Positions 22,768-33,187 of a stretch of DNA of 64,000 bases are shown one piece after another. The DNA comes from Adiantum capillus-veneris. Lineage: Eukaryota > Streptophyta > Polypodiopsida > Polypodiales > Pteridaceae. The stretch's first letter is position 1; each line of letters begins with the position of its first letter. The stretch is taken from the NCBI GenBank assembly GCA_014529385.2, contig CM043966.1, positions 93,569,087 to 93,633,086 of the forward strand, read 5' to 3'. The notes under the pieces were generated by a model. The model was not told the origin of the DNA. It saw only the letters and a program-made list of their open reading frames with translations, and ran no database searches. A program made the position numbers and the translations under genes.

Positions 22768-22853
<86 letters not shown>
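22768..22853. repeat. (AG)n microsatellite in 5' LTR
   Basis: About 43 AG units between the TATA-like box and U5. The 3' LTR copy (about 40888-40922) has roughly 35 bp with one interruption, showing slippage since insertion. Confidence 0.97.
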
Positions 22854-22856
<3 letters not shown>

Positions 22857-23487
22857 GAGTCTTATCTACTTGCTACGCAAGCTACGGAGCTGCCATTGGA
22901 GAAGCGACACCGCCATTGTGTTAGCAACGGCGAGAGCTACGCATAGATACCAAGAGTGCGCGCTATCGGCTTCTATGTGTGGTAAGTTCCTACGAGCTTC
23001 GGTGTGAGTTTTCTTCCAACTCGTGTGTCGGAATTGAGAGTGCAACATATCTATAGAACCACAACGAGTAGAGCTACACATTAGTACCATCGGGGTCAAG
23101 TTTCAATCACCTGTATTTTTCGGCCTGTCTTCATACGCGTTTACCGCACGGAGTGGTTATAGGTTGATTTTGCACTTCAAGTCTTTAGGGTGCTATTCTT
23201 ACCTAGTGTATAGACTTCCCCTTGAGTTTGAGATCGATTCAATGATTCTAGATCTTGTTTCGTATAGCATTCGTTCGTAGTACGGATTTCAGTCACTTGC
23301 GTATTTTAGAACTTAGATTTGATTTCCTTAGTAGTGATTGTCGTTAGAAGGTCGAGTAGGTGATTTGACACCCACCTAGTTGTTTCCATGCGCCTGCGGG
23401 TCAAGCTCTGTCCTCGTCTGACAAATTCTGTTGTTGGTTGAGTTCTCACTATTTAGCTTCCGCTAGCGGCGTAACCGCCTTAACATT

Positions 23488-23505
23488 TGGCGCCGCTGCC
23501 GGGGA
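23488..23505 (+). promoter_or_regulatory. Primer binding site of element 2 (tRNA-Asp-like)
   Basis: TGGCGCCGCTGCCGGGGA, two bases after the LTR. It is complementary to the 3' end of plant tRNA-Asp except for one base. Confidence 0.92.
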
Positions 23506-24909
23506 CGAGAGCCCTAAGTAGGTGACCTTAGACTAATCCTATGAGGTGAGTCGTATAAACTACTTTGTATACTTTAGTTAGAAAAGATCTAGGAGTGGTG
23601 GACTCCAAAGATCTTGAGAGATACTAGGAAGTGGGGTATTCCTGGGTCTTCCACGTTGACAGTATTTTTAGTTTAGCTTAGATTTGTTTGCTGTTTTGTT
23701 GGTGTTGAGTAGTTGTTGATAGAAGAAGAATTTGCTAGTCCGTGAGTGACAGTGGATCTCTTTAAAATCACAATTACTAAACCCATTTTATGATTAGGAA
23801 TAGCTTAGGTAGGACTTCATTTGATCCTTATCTGGAGCTAGTAATCATTGGAGTATTTGCTTGATATGGTTGATTGCATGTTAGATCACTAAACCGTCGA
23901 GTTAGTAGTGAAACTTGCAATAAACAAAAGTCAGAGAAATTTTCTGTGTATCTGGGAGCTGCTGAGCACTTGAGAAAGCTTTAGGAAGGATTCTGTGCCA
24001 AAAAACTAGAAATCTGCAACTTTAGACATCATACGCGTATGATGTCTAAATGACCAAACAGAGACCAAAACAGAAATTTTGACTTTACCAGAGTGTTCAA
24101 AAGGGGGGTTATACCCTAATTTCAACTTAAAACAAGAGCATTAACACTCAAAGAAACCCAAAAAGACAAGTCGGAGCCCAAGAAACGCAAAGAATAGGAA
24201 ATTTTGGATTCAGATCTTGTTTTTACATTCAAACCTGACAAAAACACTTGAAACTCAATTATAAACATTGGAGAAGGCTTAAAACCAAGAATAGTCAAAA
24301 TCTGTGAAAAAAGACATCATACGCGTATAATGTCTTTTAGCACATCCACTGCTTATTTTTGATATCTGACCTGACAAGATTGTTACAAACACTGTAGAAA
24401 GCATAAATATCAAGTCTTGACCCAAATTGATGAAAAAGACATCATACGCGTATGATGTCTTTGACCTAATTTTGGACATAATTTGATACTTTGCCAACAC
24501 AGATCCATTGTAATAGCTGTCTAGAGGTTATATTTCAAGTTTCATCCCATTTGGATCACAATTGACCCAAAACAAGTCAAAAGTGGAAAATTGCCAAGAA
24601 AAGCCTAAATTAGCCATAACTTGCTCAAACAGAGTTCAAACTGAATTTTGTGAGTGGACAGAGCATAAGGGGGCTACTGAGAGTGAGCATAACCAAAATA
24701 GTCCAAATCTGTGAAAAAAGACATCATACGCGTATAATGTCTTTTTCAGCATAACTGCAACAAAGTTCTCACTTGATGAAACAGAAGTTGTCCAACTGAC
24801 AATATTAAACAATTGACCAAGTATCAATCAGTTTGGATCAATTCTGACCACAAAAACTTGGGAAAACAAATTGCTGAGACGGAAAAGTTAAAGTCCTTTA
24901 GGGGAATTG
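23506..24909 (+). other. Untranslated leader of element 2
   Basis: About 1.4 kb with no domain-bearing frame. Four palindromes occupy the second half. A short frame beginning MTKYQ-like just before gag is conserved with element 1 but may be noise. Equivalent in length and content to 5644-7134. Confidence 0.8.
24021..24746. repeat. Four copies of the 24-bp palindrome in the leader of element 2
   Basis: 24021-24050 (perfect over 30 bp), 24309-24338 (one mismatched pair), 24435-24462 (perfect over 28 bp) and 24715-24746 (one mismatched pair). Centre distances are 288, 125 and 282 bp. Same half-site AGACATCATACG as in element 1. Confidence 0.96.
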
Positions 24910-27484
24910 ATGAATTTGAGATCGGGCAGGAATCTCCAGAATAACCAACCAAAACAAGGGGAACAAGCAAGTGTCATATTAACTGAGGGAAGTGTAAACC
25001 AAAGTTGGGTGCAACCATTAGAGCCGATCTTTGAAGGAAGTGTTTCTGATACTTCTTCGGAGAGATCTTACGAGATTTTCACCGAACACTTGGAACACTT
25101 GAACCTGAAAAACAGAGAAAATATGGCAGCAGGATCATCAAACCCTTCCCCCACAATGAAGCTATTGTTCATAAAATACTAGTACGACAATGAGCAAGGT
25201 GCCAAGATCTACAAAGATGGAATCGACCGCTATTGTGTAAAGATAGAAGATAGACCTAGTGAGTTCAAGGACTTAGTGCCTGTGAGCTATAGCGGAGATA
25301 GATATCTAGATGACGAGGGTACCATGTACTTGGTAGTCCTAAACCCTAACATTGTGGACAAGTGGGGATTGATGGGCACCAAAGCCAAAGTAGATGAAGA
25401 ACTCGAGGAGAAAGCACCAATAATGAACCTGATGCGAGGTTAAGAAGAGAGAATGAAACTACAAGGATCAACACTGATAACATCTATGTGGGGCTATACA
25501 AATATAATAATGGGGAGCAAGATCTCTATTATAGATGTGAAGAACCCTACACCGAAGAGTTGACAGACCAAAAAAGACTTTATGTCTTTACCTACACAGA
25601 GGGATCGGAAGTGAAAATTGCCGCTTACAACAAGTATGGGAGGCAATACTCAAAAATGGGCAAGAAAGAATTAGAAGGATATACATACTTTGGGGGACCA
25701 CTACATCAGTATCATGTTACTTCTAGCTCACAAAGACCAGCACCAACAAATGGAGTGCAAAACCCAATGACAATAGGAGGACAAAGAACTCAGGCTGCTG
25801 ACGCTTTCAGTCAACCTCAGTACTCGAAGCCCGGACCAATGGGATCATTACATTCCAGAGAGTCAATGGATACAAATCGAGGTAGTGCAGTTCCAATCCC
25901 CACATATACCACTCCAGGTCCAAGGTCGAAGCAGAACCATCACATTACCTCCTAGTAGTAGATTCAGGCAGGGAACCGACAAGGGTAAACCCATGAAGTC
26001 CATGATGCTAGAGAAAGATTTAGCCGGGACACAGAGCAATGAGATTGCTAGCAGACCATAGACGTATGAGACCATCTCAAGTATCCAAGTGTATGCCAAA
26101 GAAGTATGGTGGTTCAGGAGATCCGTATGCACATGTGTCACTCTTTAAGCAAGTCTTAAGAGCTGAGCAGATAACAGATTTCCATACACAATACGAGGGA
26201 TTTGGTCTTACTCTTAGAAGGTACGGCATTGACATGGTTTCAACCACTGAACAGAGGGGGATTCCATGACATTGACCATTTGCTAAGAGAGTTTGCTGAG
26301 GAATTCTCAAAACGAGGGATTAAGCACAATACGGTCTCACAAATATATGCTTTTAAACAGAGAGAACACGAAAAAGTGAAGGACTTCACTTCGCTTCAAA
26401 CAATACATTGAGAGATGTCCAAACGTGAACGACCACAAGATGACAGACTATCTGTTCTCTTTATTGAAGGATTGAGAAACGACACTCTCAAGAAGGACTT
26501 GCACTTGAAAGCTTGTACAAGTTTCGAGCAAGTAACGAGAGCAGCATTGTACTTAGTGGATACTGTACGGTTTATGAGAGGTGTCAGCGGATACAGATTT
26601 TGCATTCAGTAGCTCTTCCTCCATAGCGAGCGAGACTACCACTAACAAAGAATGTTCAACAACAACAACCATGCCAAATGTAGAGCAAATGATAGAAGAT
26701 GATCTAAAAAGGATGGCACCATACCAAAAACCATTGCCAAAACCACTCAAATGGTGTGCTATTGAACAAAAATGGACAAACCATCCAACAGAGGAGTGCT
26801 ATTACAACAAAGGGTATGTAAGGGAGTGTCAGTATGCACCTCCTGCTCAATTAGCACCACCTCAGGTACATCCAATACCTCGATACCCAACGTGAAATGT
26901 ACCAGGACCTATGGGGATAGAAAGACCGCAACCGGTATTGGGACAACAACCACCTTTACCAGGAGCAAGACCAGTGGCATTAGATATGCACCAACCTTAG
27001 AGAATCAGGAAGAACAAGCCTTAGTGCCTGTTCAAGCCTATTATGAAGAATCTGGTGCACACATGGTCTCCAACTGTGTATTACCCACCAGAAAACCCAA
27101 ACAACCAGAACCATGGGGCATGATTGGGAATGTTGGAATACCAACAGTTACAAGTGCTTCTGATGAGAGAGATACAATTTGGACGCAAGAACATTGATGT
27201 TCATAGCTCATGGAGTTAACAGGACAAAGACCTTCCTATCCACAAAGGACGAATCAAGTGGACCAAGACCAGCACTAGGACCCTGTTACAAGTGTGGAGG
27301 TGACCATCTGATGAATGTTTGTCCACATACGGAAATCATTAGAATTAACGCTTATTGCACTGAGTGTGGGGTTACTCACTTCATTGAGGATTGGTTCAAA
27401 GAATCCAAACAAAGTGCAAAAGACGACATTGAATATGCTAGAAACTATTCCTACCAGCAGTGGGTCTGGAAAATGAAACTCTGA
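24910..27484 (+). pseudogene. Gag of element 2, frameshifted
   Basis: It starts at ATG 24910 with MNLRSGRNL, an N-terminus typical of plant gypsy gag. Coding sense then moves between frames: 24910-25182, 25488-25955, 26039-26269, 26202-26612, 26581-26895, 26772-27197 and 27179-27484. Capsid-like motifs (YGGSGDPYAH, GTALTWFQPL, FAEEFSKRGI) and the first knuckle CYKCGGDHLMNVC are present. In the second knuckle the last Cys is Trp (HFIEDW). At least seven indels or stops, against three large frames in element 1, so this gag is dead. Confidence 0.88.
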
Positions 27485-27720
27485 TACCAACGCAAGTTGT
27501 TACTAAGCTCAAGCTAAGAAAACCACTAGAGAACCTGAGAATGGAAAGTTAGCGAATGAAGTGGTTAGTCAAGGACCCCGCGGAGTCAGAGAAACACATG
27601 GAAAGCTAGAAAAGCACGCATGAAGTTGAGAAAGAACGTGAAGACGCTATTCTAGCTGAGGAACTAAAGCGAACTAAAGATAGATTAGAAAAACTTGAGA
27701 GTCAAAACGGGAAACGAGAG

Positions 27721-28434
27721 ATGAGCCCAAAAAGAACGAAACAAAAGAGTATCAAAAAAACAACGAGCTTAAGCTCAGGGGGATCAGTGCTAGTCGAAAA
27801 AGTACACGAACCATTGGACGCACTGATGAGAGCTTACGAAACTAGGTTAAAGAACAACCAAACACAAGAACAGAGGTGGAAGACATACCCAAACGCGGAA
27901 TTGGAAAAGCAGAGACTTAAAATGTGCCAGAGAATGATCGAGACTGCACAAGCCTTATTAGAACCACCAAGAGAAACAATGAATTGTGGAACAGAAAACC
28001 CAATTCAGCAAGAGACTATCATTTCACGGGTAGCTGAAAAGACTCACAGTGCAAAAAAGTCTGAAGATACACACAAGGATGACCGCATAGTATTGAACAC
28101 AACCGATCAGGAGATAGAGAGTTTTCATCCAGTCATACAGAGGTCTTACGAAAGAGATGAGGATTACAATGAATTTTGGAAACAAGTGAGAGAGGCAAAC
28201 TTTGCAAACGAGCTAAGTTGCCAAGCTAATCAGACAAAATGGGAAAAGGACATCAGGAATCCTCCCATAGTGGAATTTGAGGCAGGATCTCAAGTGGACT
28301 TGGATCTGCAATCTTACTGGGGAGATGGGGGCTCTGTTAGAACAATGGAGAGCAAACCTCATTCACTGAATACCTTACCTTCATACTTAGGAGAGTATGA
28401 AGCAAAATCCGAGATTAGAGCACTTCCCTCATGA
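27721..28434 (+). CDS. Gag-pol junction, charged helical segment (element 2)
   Basis: 237 codons in the same frame as all downstream pol. Lys/Glu/Gln-rich, likely helical, no catalytic motif. It ends at TGA 28432-28434 in ALPS-stop-RISSEK. Element 1 has ALPSRKISSEK, so an Arg codon CGA has become TGA, a CpG-type transition. Confidence 0.8.
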   Translation: MSPKRTKQKSIKKTTSLSSGGSVLVEKVHEPLDALMRAYETRLKNNQTQEQRWKTYPNAELEKQRLKMCQRMIETAQALLEPPRETMNCGTENPIQQETIISRVAEKTHSAKKSEDTHKDDRIVLNTTDQEIESFHPVIQRSYERDEDYNEFWKQVREANFANELSCQANQTKWEKDIRNPPIVEFEAGSQVDLDLQSYWGDGGSVRTMESKPHSLNTLPSYLGEYEAKSEIRALPS

Positions 28435-28455
28435 AGAATCTCATCAGAAAAAGTC

Positions 28456-29121
28456 ATGGACTCGCAAGGATTGATAGAGATCTTGTCAACACCAGTGACA
28501 TGCACTATCACTCTAGCTGAGCTTTTGAGGCTAAGACCACATATGTGGACCACTGTAGGAAAATGCTTGGAGAAATTTGGGATAAAAGACCCAACATCGA
28601 GACTGCAAGAGGGTATACAAGAGCTGAGCAAACCACAAAAGAACGCTAAGCCTGTACCCTTAAACAAGGTCGGAGAGTATTGTGAAGGTGAAGAGGGGAA
28701 TACAACCTTACCAATTGAATTCCAAGGAGTAAACACAATGGCAATACTAGACAGCGGAGTTGGGGTAGCCATTGCTACAAAAGAAATCTGGAAAAAATGG
28801 GGGAAACCAGCAATAAGGAAGACTAGGTTGAAACTCCAATTAGCATATGGACACATGGAGAAACCTATGGGGTTATTAGAGAAAGTCGTAGTGACTTCTT
28901 GCGGCATTGAATACGAACATACTTTTGCTATTGTCGATTTTGGCAAGGAGAATAACTATGATATCATACTGGGAAGACCATTCATGAGACAATTGAAAAT
29001 GGTCCAGGATTGGGGCTACGATCACATATACCTGAGAAATATGGAAACCACTACACGTGTGAACCTGAAAGACCATAGCTACAAAGATGTGAACCGAACA
29101 CCGGTAGAGGAGTTTGATTAA
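28456..29121 (+). CDS. Retropepsin 1 (canonical position, element 2)
   Basis: 221 codons, same frame as upstream and downstream pol. The active-site motif AILDSGVGVAI (DSG at 28750-28758) is followed by the flap region and by YDIILGRPFM, the second hydrophobic-Gly motif of retropepsins. The aspartic protease would cleave the Gag-Pol polyprotein as a homodimer (family knowledge). It ends at TAA 29119-29121, probably from CAA by C-to-T. The region is deleted in element 1; a diverged relic is seen at 47870-47960. Confidence 0.87.
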   Translation: MDSQGLIEILSTPVTCTITLAELLRLRPHMWTTVGKCLEKFGIKDPTSRLQEGIQELSKPQKNAKPVPLNKVGEYCEGEEGNTTLPIEFQGVNTMAILDSGVGVAIATKEIWKKWGKPAIRKTRLKLQLAYGHMEKPMGLLEKVVVTSCGIEYEHTFAIVDFGKENNYDIILGRPFMRQLKMVQDWGYDHIYLRNMETTTRVNLKDHSYKDVNRTPVEEFD

Positions 29122-29127
29122 GCTACT

Positions 29128-30189
29128 TTGGCGGGATCCGAATTTCCAGCTTGGTTAGGTAAGCCCAAGGAGTTATGGATGTGTGGGGCCTCGAAATGTG
29201 GAAGTCTGAGGCGAGAAGAATATGTTTTAGAAAGGGCTATCGAAGACGAAACTTATATAGGAGAACCCTTTCCAGAGGACACGCTTGAACCATTAGAATG
29301 GACACACATTCTAGCAACCCTAGATGTTTGTGCAATTCCGGATGGTCCCACAACGAAATTTTGCGACAAGGACGGGTACGACGTGGTTCCGTACTTCATG
29401 TTGAGAACTACACTCGAAAAAGAAACTGAAAAGAACGATACACTGGAAAAGGAAGATGAAGAAGAGGTGTTTCACGACATTCTTGATCATCCAGAGTGGG
29501 GAAATGAAGCAGACAACGAGTCAACGGACAATTCAAGTGGAAACGAAGAAACTATAACGGATGTCAGATTTTATGATTTTCCGAACCAAGCTAAACAATG
29601 CCAGAAACGCTATAGAGCAAAGAGAAAAACAAAGGGGGTTAGAACCAATCCGATGCCTAGAATAAGAGGAAAAAAACAATTCCTAATGCTAGTAAAGGCG
29701 GAAGATTGTGTTAAGGACAAGATTTCTGGAAGAATGAGAGGCAATGATCAAAAGAGCTTACGAAAAGACAAAAGAGGCTCAAGAAATCAAGTTCAAAGGA
29801 ATGGAACGAAAACTGAAACAGAAAAATCAAAAAAGAACAAGCGCAACAGAGAACACACGGAGTCCAAGTTAGAACGTAGAAACAAGTACAGAGAGCTCAA
29901 GAAAACTCTGAAAGAAGTTTGGACGATAGAAATTGAGAGTGGAGAGGACGAAAACGCCAAAATCAAGGAAAACATGGATGTTCCCTCTCACTACAGGAAA
30001 TTCACAATAGAGGATAGGAAGGTGGTATTAACCCAACCCATTCGAGAGAGAAAGGCGAACGAATCTTATGACGGACTGGAGGATGCAAAAAAAGTTGATT
30101 TAGCAGCTCCAGGTGAGACACCTAGACCGGTGTACACAGCCACAGATTTGTCTCCAGGCGAGGAAGAGAGACTTTTGAGTCTTCTCTGA
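29128..30189 (+). CDS. Long charged linker between protease 1 and RT (element 2)
   Basis: 353 codons in the pol frame. Acidic first third (EKEDEEEVFHD), then a strongly basic Arg/Lys/Asn-rich part (KKNKRNREHTESKLERRNKY) and a short acidic end with DLSPGEEERLLSLL, the usual lead-in to gypsy RT. No fold recognised. TGA at 30187-30189 is followed by EYRDVFAWSY, a well-known pre-RT motif, so the frame is clearly continuous apart from that stop. Confidence 0.78.
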   Translation: MAGSEFPAWLGKPKELWMCGASKCGSLRREEYVLERAIEDETYIGEPFPEDTLEPLEWTHILATLDVCAIPDGPTTKFCDKDGYDVVPYFMLRTTLEKETEKNDTLEKEDEEEVFHDILDHPEWGNEADNESTDNSSGNEETITDVRFYDFPNQAKQCQKRYRAKRKTKGVRTNPMPRIRGKKQFLMLVKAEDCVKDKISGRMRGNDQKSLRKDKRGSRNQVQRNGTKTETEKSKKNKRNREHTESKLERRNKYRELKKTLKEVWTIEIESGEDENAKIKENMDVPSHYRKFTIEDRKVVLTQPIRERKANESYDGLEDAKKVDLAAPGETPRPVYTATDLSPGEEERLLSLL

Positions 30190-30201
30190 GAGTACAGGGA
30201 T

Positions 30202-32490
30202 GTGTTTGCATGGTCTTATAAGGACTTAAAGGGAGTTGACCCATCGATATGCCAACACACAATCCCACTAAAACAAGACGCAAAGCCTAGCAGACAGAGA
30301 CCATACACATATAATGATACGTTTGCTAAGCGAATCAAAGAAGAGATAGATAAGCTAATGGAAGCTGAATTCATATACGAGATTGAACACACCGATTGGG
30401 TATCTCCGATTGTGGTGGTACCCAAGAAGAACGGAAATCTCCGAGTATGTGTCAACTTAAAGAAAGCGAATGCTGCAACAATCAGGGACAATTATCCCCT
30501 GCCGATAACTGATCATGTTCTAGAGCGTGTATCAGGGAAAACAGCATACTCCTTTCTTGATGGTTTTTCAGGATATAACCAGCTAGCCATAGCACCGGCA
30601 GATCAACATAAAACAGCTTTTGCAACGGAGTGGGGAATTTATGCGTATCGGGTTATGCCTTTTGGTCTAACCAATGCTCCCTCAACCTTCCAGAGGCTGA
30701 TGACGCATGCTTTCAAAGAATACTTAAGGTTGTTTCTAGAAATATACATGGATGACTTATGTGTACATTCTCTTCTGAGAGATGAGCATCTAGAACACCT
30801 AAGAAAAGTATTTGAGAAATGTAGGACATATCGCATTTGTCTCAATCCTGAGAAATGTGTGTTTATGGTCCGACAGAGCAGAATTCTGGGACATATTGTC
30901 TCACAAAACGGAATATCCACGGATTTAGAGAAGATAAAAGTTATAGTGGATATGCTTAGACCAACCAATGCGAAACAAGTGCAGAGCTTTGTGGGACATT
31001 GCAGATATTATAGACGATTCATTTACATGTACGCTATAATAGGCCAACCACTTTACAGGCTAATAGTGAACTTTGAATGGACAGAGGAGTGTGAGAAATC
31101 ATTCAAGAAATTGAAAGAGGCACTCATTACTGCTCCAGTCTTGAAATCACCAGATTGGGAGAAGATATTCCATGTGCATATAGATGCTTCGGCATATGCA
31201 ATAGGATGCATTCTGGCTCAGCCAGAAGAAGGAAACATGGATTTTCCTATCTATACGCCAGTCGACAACTCAACAATGCAGATAAGAATACAAACCACAA
31301 CAGGCGAGAGGATTAGGAATGATATATGCCTTGTGAAGAAATTTCGGCATTATCTTCTAGCCAAAGACAAGTTTGTGTTTTTTACGGATCACCAAGCCTT
31401 GCTCTACCTAGTGAATAAACCATGCAATACCGGGAGAATAGTGAGATGGTTCATTATCTTACTGGAATTCGACATCACGGTAGTAGTAAAGAAAGGAAAA
31501 ACACATCTTAGAGCTGATCATCTTTCGCGATTGACGAATGGAGAAGACCCTATAGGAGTGGATGACGACATGCCAGACGCGTACTTGTTCAACATAGAAA
31601 TGATACCGAAGTGGTCTCAAAATGTCGTTAGCTTATTAACCTATGGAGGAGAGTTTGATAGAAGAGAATACAACCAGAAACATATTGCTATTCAGCAATC
31701 CAAGAATCTTCAATTGGTTGCAGGAAGGTTGTATCAATTGGAAAATGATCATGTTTTACGACTATGCATCAATCCTGAGGAATATAATATATATCTGCGC
31801 GAAGCACATGTTCAGGAATGTGCATTTCATTGTTCAAGAAGGAACACATATAGAAATTTGTTACAATTGGGAGTCTATTGGCCAGGAATGAAAGAAAGCG
31901 TACATGAATATGTCACTGTATGTTCATCAAAACCGCCAGCAGAGTATTCGACATTATACCAGATAATGATCGCTCTGGAATGGAGTCAGTATATTGTTGA
32001 ATATCTCACAAATAGAACTTTCCTAGAAGGAACGTCAAAAGCTCGTCAGAAATCTGTAGAGACAGAAGCTAGAGATTACACTTTAATAGGAGATCAACTC
32101 TATAAGAGAGGTAAAGACAACCAGCTTAGGATTTGCGCATCAGAGTCTGAGTATGTGATAATCCTGGAGCAAGCTCATGGAGGAGTAGGTGGAGGCCATT
32201 TCTCAGGTGATAAGACAACAAAACTTGTCTTAGCCGCAGGAATATGGTGGCCAACATTACATATGGACGCTGAGGAATACGTTAAACGGTGTGATGACTG
32301 TCAGCGGACCAAAGTACCACTTAAAAGAGATGATATGCCGCTTAGACCAATGATGGGGGCAACAGCTTTTGCAAAATGGGGGATTGATTATGTCGGACCC
32401 ATTTCACCTCCTGCATATAAGACTCATGCACAATACATCGTTGTGGCTACAGACTATCTAACAAAGTGGGTCGAAGCAAAGGCAACTTAA
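30202..32490 (+). CDS. Reverse transcriptase, RNase H and integrase N-terminal part (element 2)
   Basis: 762 codons. RT: DWVSPIVVVPKK, LRVCVNLKKAN, YSFLDGFSGYNQ and EIYMDDLCV (YMDD at 30745-30756, residue 182), catalytic Asps present. RNase H: VHIDASAYAIG (Asp 328), KKFRHYLL, FFTDHQALLYLV and LRADHLSRL; the usual Glu before KKFR is not clearly aligned. Then two H2C2-type zinc modules in tandem: 31807 onward (residue 536, last Cys lost) and 32176-32301 (residue 659, complete with CDDC). The integrase core begins with GIDYVGP (Asp at 32386-32388). It ends at TAA 32488-32490, where element 1 has CAA. Confidence 0.93.
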   Translation: MFAWSYKDLKGVDPSICQHTIPLKQDAKPSRQRPYTYNDTFAKRIKEEIDKLMEAEFIYEIEHTDWVSPIVVVPKKNGNLRVCVNLKKANAATIRDNYPLPITDHVLERVSGKTAYSFLDGFSGYNQLAIAPADQHKTAFATEWGIYAYRVMPFGLTNAPSTFQRLMTHAFKEYLRLFLEIYMDDLCVHSLLRDEHLEHLRKVFEKCRTYRICLNPEKCVFMVRQSRILGHIVSQNGISTDLEKIKVIVDMLRPTNAKQVQSFVGHCRYYRRFIYMYAIIGQPLYRLIVNFEWTEECEKSFKKLKEALITAPVLKSPDWEKIFHVHIDASAYAIGCILAQPEEGNMDFPIYTPVDNSTMQIRIQTTTGERIRNDICLVKKFRHYLLAKDKFVFFTDHQALLYLVNKPCNTGRIVRWFIILLEFDITVVVKKGKTHLRADHLSRLTNGEDPIGVDDDMPDAYLFNIEMIPKWSQNVVSLLTYGGEFDRREYNQKHIAIQQSKNLQLVAGRLYQLENDHVLRLCINPEEYNIYLREAHVQECAFHCSRRNTYRNLLQLGVYWPGMKESVHEYVTVCSSKPPAEYSTLYQIMIALEWSQYIVEYLTNRTFLEGTSKARQKSVETEARDYTLIGDQLYKRGKDNQLRICASESEYVIILEQAHGGVGGGHFSGDKTTKLVLAAGIWWPTLHMDAEEYVKRCDDCQRTKVPLKRDDMPLRPMMGATAFAKWGIDYVGPISPPAYKTHAQYIVVATDYLTKWVEAKAT

Positions 32491-33184
32491 AAAGTAGATG
32501 CCAGGACCACGGCACAATTTCTATATGAATACGTCTTTGTACGATATGGATTGCCAATAGAAATTGTGAGTGATCGAGGCACACATTTTATAAATGAAGT
32601 GATAGAGATCCTTCTAGATGAATTCATGGTAATCCATAGGAAATCAGCCCCGTATCATCCACAAACAAACGGACAAGCTGAAGCAACAAACAAAACCATA
32701 TGCACGGTCCTACGAAGATTGTATCTGAGTCGAGAACTGACTAGGATCAGAAGTTGCATTCAACATTATGGGCATATAGGGTAGCATATAAAACATCAAT
32801 AGGAACGACCCATATAACATGGTTTTTGGCTAAATGCTATCTTACAATAGAATTCTTGATTCAACCTTAAGGGTGGCTAAGGATCTAGAGTGGACAGGGC
32901 ACGAGCTTTCTGATAGAATAGATGACCTGGAAAAGCTAGACGAGCTTCGCCTAAAAGCAGTAGCTTCTATCTACGCTCAAAAAAGGCGACAAAAGGAATT
33001 TTTTGATAAGCATGTGCGGACTAAAGAGTTTAAGGTTGGGGACTATGTCCTAGTTTACACTCTGAAACAGCATGCTAAGAAGCTTAAAAAGCGAGGGATG
33101 GGACCTCTGGTGATTAAAGATCTATCACCAAGTGGAGCCGTCAAGCTTGCTACATTAGAGGAGAAGAAATGCCAATTGGATTAG
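32491..33184 (+). pseudogene. Integrase core and C-terminal part, frameshifted (element 2)
   Basis: Frame continues from RT after the TAA with SDRGTHF (Asp 32572-32574) and GQAEATN (Glu 32680-32682), spaced D-X35-E. Near 32709 one T is missing relative to element 1 (CCTACG versus CCTTACG) and the frame is lost. Coding sense resumes at 32834-33184 (KRRQKEFFDKHVRTKEFKVG). Another missing base near 33172 produces the stop at 33182-33184 exactly where element 1 has MPNWISGCRV, the GPY/F-like end. Integrase is therefore broken in this copy. Confidence 0.88.
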
Positions 33185-33187
33185 TGG

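Larger units (their letters stand above)
22482..23485 (+). mobile_element. 5' LTR of element 2
   Basis: 1004 bp, TG...CA ends. A TATA-like TATATAA lies at 22691-22697, followed by an 86-bp (AG)n run. The LTR also contains TCATACGCGT (23131-23140), part of the palindrome half-site found in the leader. It is longer than the 3' LTR mainly because of the AG run. Confidence 0.96.

Noticed and set aside
22667-22924. Open frame with a long Arg-Glu run in the 5' LTR
   Set aside because: It is the (GA)n microsatellite read as protein.
24279-24827. Minus-strand frames sharing YAYDVFF peptides in the element 2 leader (also 36563-37161)
   Set aside because: The shared peptide is the palindrome translated; the rest of the frames has no similarity.
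28359-28946. Minus-strand frame of 195 codons opposite protease 1
   Set aside because: Antisense shadow; the plus strand carries the DSG and ILGR motifs in the pol frame.
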